Of a stretch of DNA of 64,000 bases, positions 14,001 through 26,286 are shown piece after piece. The translations under genes and the position numbers were made by a program. How positions within the stretch are numbered: position 1 is the stretch's first letter; each line of letters starts with the position of its first letter. Under the pieces are notes generated by a model. It was not told where the DNA came from. It ran no database searches and saw only the letters and a list, made by a program, of their open reading frames with translations. Source of the DNA: Lutraria lutraria (taxonomy: Eukaryota > Mollusca > Bivalvia > Venerida > Mactridae); contig OZ026837.1 in the NCBI GenBank assembly GCA_964023205.1, forward strand, positions 7,730,088 through 7,794,087, in the 5' to 3' direction.

Positions 14001-16534
14001 GGTCATCTAATCAAGATACCTCAATAGTGTGTTTTTTGAACAAAACTATATGCTGTAAACCTTGTAAACAAACATCCCATCAACAATTCAATGCAAAGTA
14101 TGTATGCCATTGCATGAAATCATTAATTAGGTAATTTAATCAAGATTCCTCAATGAAAATTGATTATAAATACCACAATACTAAATTCAGGATATTTTGA
14201 CATAAACAATTAGGGTAATTAATCAAATACTGTATATTTACAAATGAAATGGGATTTGAAGCATGTATATTAGTCATTTCATTCTGATATATTCATAATA
14301 ATGTGTTTTTCCAACAAAACAATATGCTGTAAATTTTGAAAACAAATATACCGGAAAAAATTCAATACAAAGTATATATACAATTGATGCACATTGAATA
14401 AACTCATTAATTAGGTCATGTCATAATTATTTGCAATTAAGAGTTAATGCACATCATATAAGGTCAATAATTAGGGTATTTAATCAAAATATGACTTTGG
14501 AATATGTAAATGAATATTGCAGAAACAAATCAATTTAAAGAATTTTTACAGTTCATGCACATTGCATGAAATCATTAATTAGGTCATCTAATCAAGATAC
14601 CTCAATAATGTGTTTTTTGAACAAAACTATATGCTGTAAACCTTGTAAACAAACATCCCATCAACAATTCAATGCAAAGTATGTATGTCATTGCATGAAA
14701 TCATTAATTAGGTCATTTAATCAAGATTCCTCAATGAAAAATGTTAAGAAACACTGCAAAACTAAATTCAGGATATTTTGACCTAAATAATTAGGGTAAT
14801 TAATCAAATACTGTATATTTACAAATCAAATGGGATTTGCAGCATGTATATTAGTCATTTCATTCTGATATATTCATAATGTGTTTTTCCAACAAAACAA
14901 TATGCTGTAAATTTTGAAAGCAAATATACCGGAAAAAATTCAGTACAAAGTATATATACAATTGATGCACATTGAATAAACTCATTAATTAGGTCATGTC
15001 ATAATTATTTGAAATTAAGAGTTAATGCACATCATATAAGGTCAATAATTAGGGTCTATAATCAAAATATGACTGTGGAATATGTAAATGAATATTGCAG
15101 AAACAATTCCATTTAAAGTATTTTTACAATTCATGCACATCACATGAAATCATTAATTAGGTCATTTAATCAAGATTCCTCAATGAAAAATGATTATAAA
15201 TACCACAATACTAAATTCAGGATATTTTGACATAAACAATTAGGGTAATTAATCAAATACTGTATATTTACAAATCAAATGGGATTTGCAGCATGTATAT
15301 TAGTCATTTCATTCTGATATATTCATAATAATGTGTTTTTCCAACAAAACAATATGCTGTAAATTTTGAAAGCAAATATACCGGAAAAAATTCAATACAA
15401 AGTATATATACAATTGATGCACATTGAATAAACTCATTAATTAGGTCATGTCATAATTATTTGAAATTAAGAGTTAATGCACATCATATAAGGTCAATAA
15501 TTAGGGTCTATAATCAAAATATGACTGTGGAATATGTAAATGAATATTGCAGAAACAATTCCATTTAAAGTATTTTTACAATTCATGCACATCACATGAA
15601 ATCATTAATTAGGTCATCTAATCAAGATACCTCAATAATGTGTTTTTTGAACAAAACTATATGCTGTAAACCTTGTAAACAAACATCCCATCAACAATTC
15701 AATGCAAAGTATGTATGTCATTGCATGAAATCATTAATTAGGTCATTTAATCAAGATTCCTCAATGAAAAATGATTATAAATACCATAATTCTAAATTCA
15801 GGATATTTTGACAGGAACAGTTAGGGTAATTAATCAAATACTGTATATTTACAAATTAAATGGGATTTGAAGCGTGTATATTAGTCATTTCATTCTGATA
15901 TATTCATAATTATGTGTTTTTCCAACAAAACAATATGCTGTAAATTTTGAAATCAAATATACCGGAAATAATTCAATACAAAGTATATATACAATTGATG
16001 CACATTGAATAAACTCATTAATTAGGTCATGTCATAATTATTTGAAATTAAGAGTTAATGCACATCATATAAGGTCAATAATTAGGGTATTTAATCAAAA
16101 TATGACTGTGGAATATGTAAATGAATATTGCAGAAACAAATCCATTTAAATAATTTTTACACTTCATGCACATTGCATGAAATCATTAATTAGGTCATCT
16201 AATCAAGATACCTCAATAATGTGTTTTTTAAACAAAACTATATGCTGTAAAGCTTGTAAACAAACATCCCATCAATAATACAATGCAAAGTATGTATGTC
16301 ATTGCATGAAATCATTAATTAGGTCATTTAATCAAGATTCCTCAATGAAAAATGATTATAAATACCACAATACTAAATTCAGGATATTTTGACATAACCA
16401 ATTAGGGTAATTAATCAAATACTGTATATTTACAAATCAAATGGGATTTGCAGCATGTATATTAGTCATTTCATTCTGATATATTCATAATAATGTGTTT
16501 TTCCAACAAAACAATATGCTGTAAATTTTGAAAG
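5053..16534. repeat. Higher-order repeat, 11,482-bp unit, copy 1
   Basis: The ordered set of monomer variants here recurs 11,482 bp later. Module A starts at 5276 and 9918 correspond to 16758 and 21400. The rare CATTTTTAG beta units at about 8150 and 9303 correspond to about 19625 and 20785. The beginning is set by a mismatch with 16530 (TGAAAAC against TGAAAGC). Most of the unit alternates alpha and beta monomers. It includes one 452-bp deletion monomer at 15143. I judge identity between copies as well above 99% by eye, with a few substitutions such as base 8903 (GGTAAT against GGTCAT). Confidence 0.85.
15143..15594. repeat. 452-bp deletion monomer (module A lost)
   Basis: CATCACATGAAATCATTA is followed directly by AGGTCATTTAATC of module B, where full monomers have AGGTCATCTAATC of module A. 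Exactly one A-to-B interval (129 bp) is missing. This fits unequal exchange between the two modules, which share a near-identical first 20 bp. Confidence 0.9.
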
Positions 16535-19500
16535 CAAATATACCGGAAAAAATTCAATACAAAGTATATATACAATTGATGCACATTGAATAAACTCATT
16601 AATTAGGTCATGTCATAATTATTTGAAATTAAGAGTTAATGCACATCATATAAGGTCAATAATTAGGGTATTTAATCAAAATATGACTGTGGAATATGTA
16701 AATGAATATTGCAGAAACAAATCCATTTAAAGAATTTTTACAGTTCATGCACATAGCATGAAATCATTAATTAGGTCATCTAATCAAGATACCTCAATAA
16801 TGTGTTTTTTGAACAAAACTATATGCTGTAAACCTTGTAAACAAACATCCCATCAACAATTTAATGCAAAGTATGTATGTCATTGCATGAAATCATTAAT
16901 TAGGTCATTTAATCAAGATTCCTCAATGAAAAATGATTATAAATACCACAATACTAAATTCAGGATATTTTGACATGAACAATTAGGGTAATTAATCAAA
17001 TACTGTATATTTACAAATCAAATGGGATTTGCAGCATGTATATTAGTCATTTCATTCTGATATATTCATAATACTGTGTTTTTCCAACAAAATAATATGC
17101 TGTAAATTTTGAAAACAAATATACCGGAAAATTTCAATACAAAGTATATATACAATTGATGCACATTGAATAAACTCATTAATTAGGTCATGTCATAATT
17201 ATTTGAAATTAAGAGTTAATGCACATCATATAAGGTCAATAATTAGGGTCTATAATCAAAATATGACTGTGGAATATGTAAATGAATATTGCAGAAACAA
17301 TTCCATTTAAAGTATTTTTACAATTCATGCACATCACATGAAATCATTAATTAGGTCATCTAATCAAGATACCTCAATAATGTGTTTTTTAAACAAAACT
17401 ATATGCTGTAAACCTTGTAAACAAACATCCCATCAATAATTCAATGCAAAGTATGTATGCCATTGCATGAAATCATTAATTAGGTCATTTAATCAAGATT
17501 CCTCAATGAAAAATGATTATAAATACCACAATTCTAAATTCAGGATATTTTGACATAAACAATTAGGGTAATTAATCAAATACTGTATATTTACAAATGA
17601 AATGGGATTTGCAGCATTTATATTAGTCATTTCATTCTGATATATTCATAATAATGTGTTTTTCCAACAAAACAATATGCTGTAAATTTTGAAATCAAAT
17701 ATACCGGAAATAATTCAATACAAAGTATATATACAATTGATGCACATTGAATAAACTCATTAATTAGGTCATGTCATAATTATTTGAAATTAAGAGTTAA
17801 TGCACATCATATAAGGTCAATAATTAGGGTATTTAATCAAAATATGACTGTGGAATATGTAAATGAATATTGCAGAAACAAATCCATTTAAAGAATTTTT
17901 ACAGTTCATGCACATTGCATGAAATCATTAATTAGGTCATCTAATCAAGATACCTAAGTAATGTGTTTTTTGAACAAAACTATATCCTGTAAACCTTGTA
18001 AACAAACATCCCATCAACAATTCAATGCAAAGTATGTATGTCATTGCATGAAATCATTAATTAGGTCATTTAATCAAGATTCCTCAATGAAAAATGTTAA
18101 GAAACACTGATAAACTAAATTCAGGATATTTTGACCTAAATAATTAGGGTAATTAATCAAATACTGTATATTTACAAATCAAATGGGATTTGCAGCATGT
18201 ATATTAGTCATTTCATTCTGATATATTCATAATGTGTTTTTCCAACAAAACAATATGCTGTAAATTTTGAAAGCAAATATACCGGAAAAAATTCAATACA
18301 AAGTATATATACAATTGATGCACATTGAATAAACTCATTAATTAGGTCATGTCATAATTATTTGAAATTAAGAGTTAATGCACATCATATAAGGTCAATA
18401 ATTAGGGTCTATAATCAAAATATGACTGTGGAATATGTAAATGAATATTGCAGAAACAATTCCATTTAAAGTATTTATACAATTCATGCACATTGCATGA
18501 AATCATTAATTAGGTCATCTAATCAAGATTCCTCAATAATGTGTTTTTTAAACAAAACTATATGCTGTAAACCTTGTAAACAAACATCCCATCAATAATT
18601 CAATGCAAAGTATGTATGCCATTGTATGAAATCATTAATTAGGTCATTTAATCAAGATTCCTCAATGAAAAATGATTATAAATACCACAATACTAAATTC
18701 AGGATATTTTGACATAAACAATTAGGGTAATTAATCAAATACTGTATATTTACAAATCAAATGGGATTTGCAGCATGTATATTAGTCATTTCATTCTGAT
18801 ATATTCATAATAATGTGTTTTTCCAACAAAACAATATGCTGTAAATTTTGAAAGCAAATATACCGGAAAAAATTCAATACAAAGTATATATACAATTGAT
18901 GCACATTGAATAAACTCATTAATTAGGTCATGTCATAATTATTTGAAATTAAGAGTTAATGCACATCATATAAGGTCAATAATTAGGGTCTATAATCAAA
19001 ATATGACTGTGGAATATGTAAATGAATATTGCAGAAACAATTCCATTTAAAGTATTTTTACAATTCATGCACATTGCATGAAATCATTAATTAGGTCATC
19101 TAATCAAGATACCTAAGTAATGTGTTTTTGAACAAAACTATATCCTGTAAACCTTGTAAACAAACATCCCATCAACAATTCAATGCAAAGTATGTATGTC
19201 ATTGCATGAAATCATTAATTAGGTCATTTAATCAAGATTCCTCAATGAAAAATGTTAAGAAACACTGATAAACTAAATTCAGGATATTTTGACCTAAATA
19301 ATTAGGGTAATTAATCAAATACTGTATATTTACAAATCAAATGGGATTTGCAGCATTTATATTAGTCATTTCATTCTGATATATTCATAATAATGTGTTT
19401 TTCCAACAAAACAACATGCTGTAAATTTTGAAAACAAATATACCGGAAATAATTCAATACAAAGTATATATACAATTGATGCACATTGAATAAACTCATT

Positions 19501-22490
19501 AATTAGGTCATGTCATAATTATTTGAAATTAAGAGTTAATGCACATCATATAAGGTCAATAATTAGGGTCTATAATCAAAATATGACTGTGGAATATGTA
19601 AATGAATATTGCAGAAACAATTCCATTTTTAGTATTTTTACAATTCATGCACATTGCATGAAATCATTAATTAGGTCATCTAATCAAGATTCCTCAATAA
19701 TGTGTTTTTTAAACAAAACTATATGCTGTAAAGCTTGTAAACAAACATCCCATCAATATTTCAATGCAAAGTATGTATGCCATTGCATGAAATCATTAAT
19801 TAGGTCATTTAATCAAGATTCCTCAATGAAAATTGATTATAAATACAACAATACTAAATTCAGGATATTTTGACATAAACAATTAGGGTAATTAATCAAA
19901 TACTGTATATTTACAAATGAAATGGGATTTGAAGCATGTATATTAGTCATTTCATTCTGATATATTCATAATAATGTGTTTTTCCAACAAAACAATATGC
20001 TGTAAATTTTGAAAACAAATATACCGGAAATAATTCAATACAAAGTATATATACAATTGATGCACATTGAATAAACTCATTAATTAGGTCATGTCATAAT
20101 TATTTGAAATTAAGAGTTAATGCACATCATATAAGGTCAATAATTAGGGTATTTAATCAAAATATGACTGTGGAATATGTAAATGAATATTGCAGAAACA
20201 AATCCATTTAAAGAATTTTTACAGTTCATGCACATTGCATGAAATCATTAATTAGGTCATCTAATCAAGATACCTCAATAATGTGTTTTTGAACAAAAGT
20301 ATATGCTGTAAACCTTGTAAACAAACATCCCATCAACAATTCAATGCAAAGTATTTATGTCATTGCATGAAATCATTAATTAGGTCATTTAATCAAGATT
20401 CCTCAATGAAAATTGATTATAAATACCACAATACTAAATTCAGGATATTTTGACATAAACAATTAGGGTAATTAATCAAATACTGTATATTTACAAATGA
20501 AATGGGATTTGCAGCATGTATATTAGTCATTTCATTCTGATATATTCATAATAATGTGTTTTTCCAACAAAACAATATGCTGTAAATTTTGAAGGCAAAT
20601 ATACCGGAAAAAATTCAATACAAAGTATATATACAATTGATGCACATTGAATAAACTCATTAATTAGGTCATGTCATAATTATTTGAAATTAAGAGTTAA
20701 TGCACATCATATAAGGTCAATAATTAGGGTCTATAATCAAAATATGACTGTGGAATATGTAAATGAATATTGCAGAAACAATTCCATTTTTAGCATTTTT
20801 ACAATTCATGCACATTGCATGAAATCATTAATTAGGTCATCTAATCAAGATTCCTCAATAATGTTTTTTTTAAACAAAACTATATGCTGTAAAGCTTGTA
20901 AACAAACATCCCATCAATAATTCAATGCAAAGTATGTATGCCATTGCATGAAATCATTAATTAGGTCATTTAATCAAGATTCCTCAATGAAAATTGATTA
21001 TAAATACCACAATACTAAATTCAGGATATTTTGACATAAACAATTAGGGTAATTAATCAAATACTGTATATTTACAAATGAAATGGGATTTGAAGCATGT
21101 ATATTAGTCATTTCATTCTGATATATTCATAATAATGTGTTTTTCCAACAAAACAATATGCTGTAAATTTAGAAAACAAATATACCGGAAATAATTCAAT
21201 ACAAAGTATATATACAATTGATGCACATTGAATAAACTCATTAATTAGGTCATGTCATAATTATTTGAAATTAAGAGTTAATGCACATCATATAAGGTCA
21301 ATAATTAGGGTATTTAATCAAAATATGACTGTGGAATATGTAAATGAATATTGCAGAAACAAATCCATTTAAAGAATTTTTACAGTTCATGCACATTGCA
21401 TGAAATCATTAATTAGGTCATCTAATCAAGATACCTCAATAATGTGTTTTTTGAACAAAACTATATGCTGTAAACCTTGTAAACAAACATCCCATCAACA
21501 ATTCAATGCAAAGTATGTATGTCATTGCATGAAATCATTAATTAGGTCATTTAATCAAGATTCCTCAATGAAAAATGATTATAAATACCACAATACTAAA
21601 TTCAGGATATTTTGACATAAACAATTAGGGTAATTAATCAAATACTGTATATTTACAAATCAAATGGGATTTGCAGCATGTATATTAGTCATTTCATTCT
21701 GATATATTCATAATACTGTGTTTTTCCAACAAAACAATATGCTGTAAATTTTGAAAGCAAATATACCGGAAAAAATTCAATACAAAGTATATATACAATT
21801 GATGCACATTGAATAAACTCATTAATTAGGTCATGTCATAATTATTTGAAATTAAGAGTTAATGCACATCATATAAGGTCAATAATTAGGGTCTATAATC
21901 AAAATATGACTGTGGAATATGTAAATGAATATTGCAGAAACAATTCCATTTAAAGTATTTTTACAATTCATGCACATCACATGAAATCATTAATTAGGTC
22001 ATCTAATCAAGATACCTCAATAGTGTGTTTTTTGAACAAAACTATATGCTGTAAACCTTGTAAACAAACATCCCATCAACAATTCAATGCAAAGTATGTA
22101 TGCCATTGCATGAAATCATTAATTAGGTAATTTAATCAAGATTCCTCAATGAAAATTGATTATAAATACCACCATACTAAATTCAGGATATTTTGACATA
22201 AACAATTAGGGTAATTAATCAAATACTGTATATTTACAAATGAAATGGGATTTGAAGCATGTATATTAGTCATTTCATTCTGATATATTCATAATAATGT
22301 GTTTTTCCAACAAAACAATATGCTGTAAATTTTGAAAACAAATATACCGGAAAAAATTCAATACAAAGTATATATACAATTGATGCACATTGAATAAACT
22401 CATTAATTAGGTCATGTCATAATTATTTGCAATTAAGAGTTAATGCACATCATATAAGGTCAATAATTAGGGTATTTAATCAAAATATGA
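16535..22490. repeat. Higher-order repeat, 11,482-bp unit, partial copy 2
   Basis: Matches about 5053-11008 in monomer order and private variants, including the 116-codon open stretch at 19523 (like 8041) and the GAACAAAAGTATATG variant at about 20290. It stops matching near 22490: copy 1 has ATGACTTTGGAAT then AAATCAATTT, whereas here the sequence reads ATGACTGTGGAAT then AAATCCATTT. From there it follows the left-edge block. Confidence 0.85.
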
Positions 22491-24250
22491 CTGTGGAATA
22501 TGTAAATGAATATTGCAGAAACAAATCCATTTAAATAATTTTTACAGTTCATGCACATTGCATGAAATCATTAATTAGGTCATCTAATCAAGATACCTCA
22601 ATAATGTGTTTTTTAAACAAAACTATATGCTGTAAAGCTTGTAAACAAACATCCCATCAACAATTCAATGCAAAGTATGTATGTCATTGCATGAAATCAT
22701 TAATTAGGTCATTTAATCAAGATTCCTCAATGAAAAATGTTAAGAAACACTGCCAAACTAAATTCAGGATATTTTGACCTAAATAATTAGGGTAATTAAT
22801 CAAATACTGTATATTTACAAATCAAATGGGATTTGCAGCATGTATATTAGTCATTTCATTCTGATATATTCATAATGTGTTTTTCCAACAAAACAATATG
22901 CTGTAAATTTTGAAAACAAATATACCGGAAATAATTCAATACAAAGTATATATACAATTGATGCACATTGAATAAACTCATTAATTAGGTCATGTCATAA
23001 TTATTTGAAATTAAGAGTTAATGCACATCATATAAGGTCAATAATTAGGGTATTTAATCAAAATATGACTGTGGAATATGTAAATGAATATTGCAGAAAC
23101 AAATCCATTTAAATAATTTTTACAGTTCATGCACATTGCATGAAATCATTAATTAGGTCATCTAATCAAGATACCTCAATAATGTGTTTTTTAAACAAAA
23201 CTATATGCTGTAAAGCTTGTAAACAAACATCCCATCAACAATTCAATGCAAAGTATGTATGTCATTGCATGAAATCATTAATTAGGTCATTTAATCAAGA
23301 TTCCTCAATGAAAAATGTTAAGAAACACTGCCAAACTAAATTCAGGATATTTTGACCTAAATAATTAGGGTAATTAATCAAATACTGTATATTTACAAAT
23401 CAAATGGGATTTGCAGCATGTATATTAGTCATTTCATTCTGATATATTCATAATGTGTTTTTCCAACAAAACAATATGCTGTAAATTTTGAAAGCAAATA
23501 TACCGGAAAAAATTCAATACGAAGTATATATACAATTGATGCACATTGAATAAACTCATTAATTAGGTCATGTCATAATTATTTGAAATTAAGAGTTAAT
23601 GCACATCATATAAGGATAATAATTAGGGTCTATAATCAAAATATGACTGTGGAATATGTAAATGAATATTGCAGAAACAATTCCATTTTTAGTATTTTTA
23701 CAATTCATGCACATTGCATGAAATCATTAATTAGGTCATCTAATCAAGATTCCTCAATAATGTGTTTTTTAAACAAAACTATATGCTGTAAAGCTTGTAA
23801 ACAAACATCCCATCAATAATTCAATGCAAAGTATGTATGCCATTGCATGAAATCATTAATTAGGTCATTTAATCAAGATTCCTCAATGAAAATTGATTAT
23901 AAATACCACAATACTAAATTCAGGATATTTTGACATAAACAATTAGGGTAATTAATCAAATACTGTATATTTACAAATGAAATGGGATTTGAAGCATGTA
24001 TATTAGTAATTTCATTCTGATATATTCATAATAATGTGTTTTTCCAACAAAACAATATGCTGTAAATTTTGAAACAAATATACCGGAAATAATTCAATAC
24101 AAAGTATATATACAATTGATGCACATTGAATAAACTCATTAATTAGGTCATGTCATAATTATTTGAAATTAAGAGTTAATGCACATCATATAAGGTCAAT
24201 AATTAGGGTATTTAATCAAAATATGACTGTGGAATATGTAAATGAATATT
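22491..24250. repeat. Copy of the left-edge block (matches about 1733-3492)
   Basis: At an offset of 20,758 bp, monomers at 22562, 23140 and 23583 match those at 1804, 2382 and 2825. Private variants are shared: AATACGAAGTAT (about 23518 and 2760), AAGGATAATAATTAGGG (about 23612 and 2855), ATTAGTAATTTC (about 24003 and 3244) and TTTTGAAACAAAT (about 24067 and 3309). The match ends near 24250, where this copy keeps AAATCC and the other has AATTCC. Confidence 0.85.
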
Positions 24251-25842
24251 GCAGAAACAAATCCATTTAAATAATTTTTACAGTTCATGCACATTGCATG
24301 AAATCATTAATTAGGTCATCTAATCAAGATACCTCAATAATGTGTTTTTTGAACAAAACTATATGCTGTAAACCTTGTAAACAAACATCCCATCAACAAT
24401 TGAATGCAAAGTATGTATGTCATTGCATGAAATCATTAATTAGGTCATTTAATCAAGATTCCTCAATGAAAAATGATTATAAATACCACAATACTAAATT
24501 CAGGATATTTTGACATAACCAATTAGGGTAATTAATCAAATACTGTATATTTACAAATCAAATGGGATTTGCAGCATGTATATTAGTCATTTCATTCTGA
24601 TATATTCATAATACTGTGTTTTTCCAACAAAATAATATGCTGTAAATTTTGAAAACAAATATACCGGAAAATTTCAATACAAAGTATATATACAATTGAT
24701 GCACATTGAATAAACTCATTAATTAGGTCATGTCATAATTATTTGAAATTAAGAGTTAATGCACATCATATAAGGTCAATAATTAGGGTCTATAATCAAA
24801 ATATGACTGTGGAATATGTAAATGAATTTTGCAGAAACAATTCCATTTGAAGTATTTTTACAATTCATGCACATCACATGAAATCATTAATTAGGTCATC
24901 TAATCAAGATACCTCAATAATGTGTTTTTTGAACAAAACTATCTGCTGTAAACCTTGTAAACAAACATCCCATCAACAATTCAATGCAAAGTATGTATGT
25001 CATTGCATGAAATCATTAATTAGGTCATTTAATCAAGATTCCTCAATGAAAAATGATTATAAATACCACAATACTAAATTCAGGATATTTTGACATAAAC
25101 AATTAGGGTAATTAATCAAATACTGTATATTTACAAATCAAATGGGATTTGCAGCATGTATATTAGTCATTTTATTCTGATATATTCATAATAATGTGTT
25201 TTTCCAACAAAACAATATGCTGTAAATTTTGAAAGCAAATATACCGGAAAAAATTCAATACAAAGTATATATACAATTGATGCACATTGAATAAACTCAT
25301 TAATTAGGTCATGTCATAATTATTTGAAATTAAGAGTTAATGCACATCATATAAGGTCAATAATTAGGGTCTATAATCAAAATATGACTGTGGAATATGT
25401 AAATGAATATTGCAGAAACAATTCCATTTAAAGTATTTTTACAATTCATGCACATTGCATGAAATCATTAATTTGGTCATCTAATCAAGATTCCTCAATA
25501 ATGTGTTTTTTAAACAAAACTATATGCTGTAAAGCTTGTAAACAAACATCCCATCAATAATTCAATGCAAAGTATGTATGCCATTGCATGAAATCATTAA
25601 TTAGGTCATTTAATCAAGATTCCTCAATGAAAAATGATTATAAATACCACAATTCTAAATTCAGTATATTTTGACATAAACAATTAGGGTAATTAATCAA
25701 ATACTGTATATTTACAAATGAAATGGGATTTGAAGCATGTATATTAGTCATTTCATTCTGATATATTCATAATAATGTGTTTTTCCAACAAAACAATATG
25801 CTGTAAATTTTAAAAGCAAATATACCGGAAAAAATTCAATAC
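24251..25842. repeat. Mixed monomers leading into the LINE insertion
   Basis: About 2.7 monomers. Private substitutions include TGAATTTTGCAG (about 24825), CATTTGAAGTA (about 24843), CTATCTGCTG (about 24940) and CATTTTATTCTG (about 25168). The last 450 bases match the left edge of the window. The final monomer is interrupted after AATTCAATAC at 25842. Confidence 0.8.
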
Positions 25843-25843
25843 A
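25839..25843. repeat. Possible short target-site duplication, left copy (ATACA)
   Basis: ATACA spans the left junction and recurs at 28719-28723 at the right junction. The empty paralogue at 1-985 has a single CAATACAAAG here (about 447-456). Only 4-5 bp are shared, and part of this may be chance or microhomology in an AT-rich setting, so a true duplication is not proven. No long target-site duplication is present. Confidence 0.45.
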
Positions 25844-25862
25844 GTTTAAAGAGTTTAAGTTT
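25843..25862 (-). repeat. Short 3'-terminal tandem repeats of the LINE (AGTTT x3)
   Basis: AGTTT occurs at 25843, 25852 and 25858, so the element RNA ends in imperfect TAAACT repeats and not poly-A. Several non-LTR clades end in short tandem repeats made by the reverse transcriptase at priming. No poly-A or poly-T run is found at either junction. Confidence 0.6.
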
Positions 25863-25865
25863 ATT
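25860..25865 (-). promoter_or_regulatory. Candidate polyadenylation signal AATAAA of the LINE
   Basis: TTTATT on the plus strand reads AATAAA on the element strand, 17 bp before the element's 3' boundary at 25843. The position fits a 3'-end processing signal, although the hexamer is also expected by chance in AT-rich DNA. Confidence 0.45.
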
Positions 25866-26088
25866 GGTATTATCGGCATATAATGCCTCTGACCATTTAC
25901 AATTTATATACATGTCAAGATGGTCAAGACAACAGTTTTTTTTTAAACACATAGTATAAATAGAAAAAACATAATGATTATATACATACTTCTCAATTAA
26001 TACAATATACATACATTTGCATATTTGAATATTTTAAATAAACAAAATCAGTGCAAGCACACATATTTGAAATAATATAATATAATAT

Positions 26089-26100
26089 CCCCCCCCCCCC
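26089..26100. repeat. Poly-C tract (C12) in the LINE 3' UTR
   Basis: Twelve consecutive C on the plus strand (G12 in the element's RNA), immediately after AATATAATATAATAT and before TAAATAG. It is the longest G/C homopolymer in the window. Its exact length should be treated as uncertain because such runs are often miscounted by sequencers. Confidence 0.9.
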
Positions 26101-26184
26101 TAAATAGAATTAAGTAACATTTAATTAAGAAACATTTAACACAAATGATAATAAAGAAGCAGTGTAAACAATATCCATGATTAA

Positions 26185-26286
26185 TTAAGCAGTATTAAGT
26201 AATTCTAATTTCTCTAATCTTAATTTCGTAGCAAGAAAAATGAATTTTGCAATATTGTTACATATTGTGTTTGATTGTTTAGTCAT
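26185..26286 (-). pseudogene. C-terminal end of the LINE ORF, separated by an in-frame stop
   Basis: Directly after the TAA at 26289-26287, the same frame stays open for 33 codons, from ATG at 26286 to TAA at 26187-26185. It reads MTKQSNTICNNIAKFIF, then LATKLRLEKLELLNTA. A short helical tail with a hydrophobic AKFIFLA stretch and basic residues is what I expect after the WPSINKFI block in this RT family. The upstream TAA is therefore probably a nonsense mutation that removes the last 33 residues. Alternatively the family tolerates a stop here. Confidence 0.7.

Larger units (their letters stand above)
1..25842. repeat. Satellite array, left arm (about 45 monomers of ~580 bp)
   Basis: Uninterrupted head-to-tail satellite. 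The landmark ATACCGGAAA recurs about every 578-582 bp, and so does the ATGAAATCATTAATTAGG start of module A (for example 648, 1226, 1804, 2382, then 5276, 9918, 11080, 11661, 12242). All copies have the same orientation. Copies differ by scattered substitutions and 1-3 bp indels, such as TAATGTG, TACTGTG or TGTG after ATATTCA. The many small ORFs of 71-116 codons are translations of the repeat itself. They are polymorphic for stop codons and not supported as genes. The arm begins mid-monomer at base 1 and is cut at 25842 by the LINE. Nothing else is seen in it. Confidence 0.98.
25843..26184 (-). other. LINE 3' untranslated region
   Basis: A noncoding 342-bp AT-rich segment between the probable original stop (26185) and the element's 3' end. 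It contains a C12 tract (plus strand), stretches such as AATATAATATAATATC, an AATAAA signal close to the 3' end and the terminal AGTTT repeats. No further ORF or RNA gene is seen. Confidence 0.8.

Noticed and set aside
1..25842. CRISPR-like array of repeats and spacers
   Set aside because: The repeating unit is about 580 bp with no unique spacers, the context is eukaryotic, and there are no cas genes.
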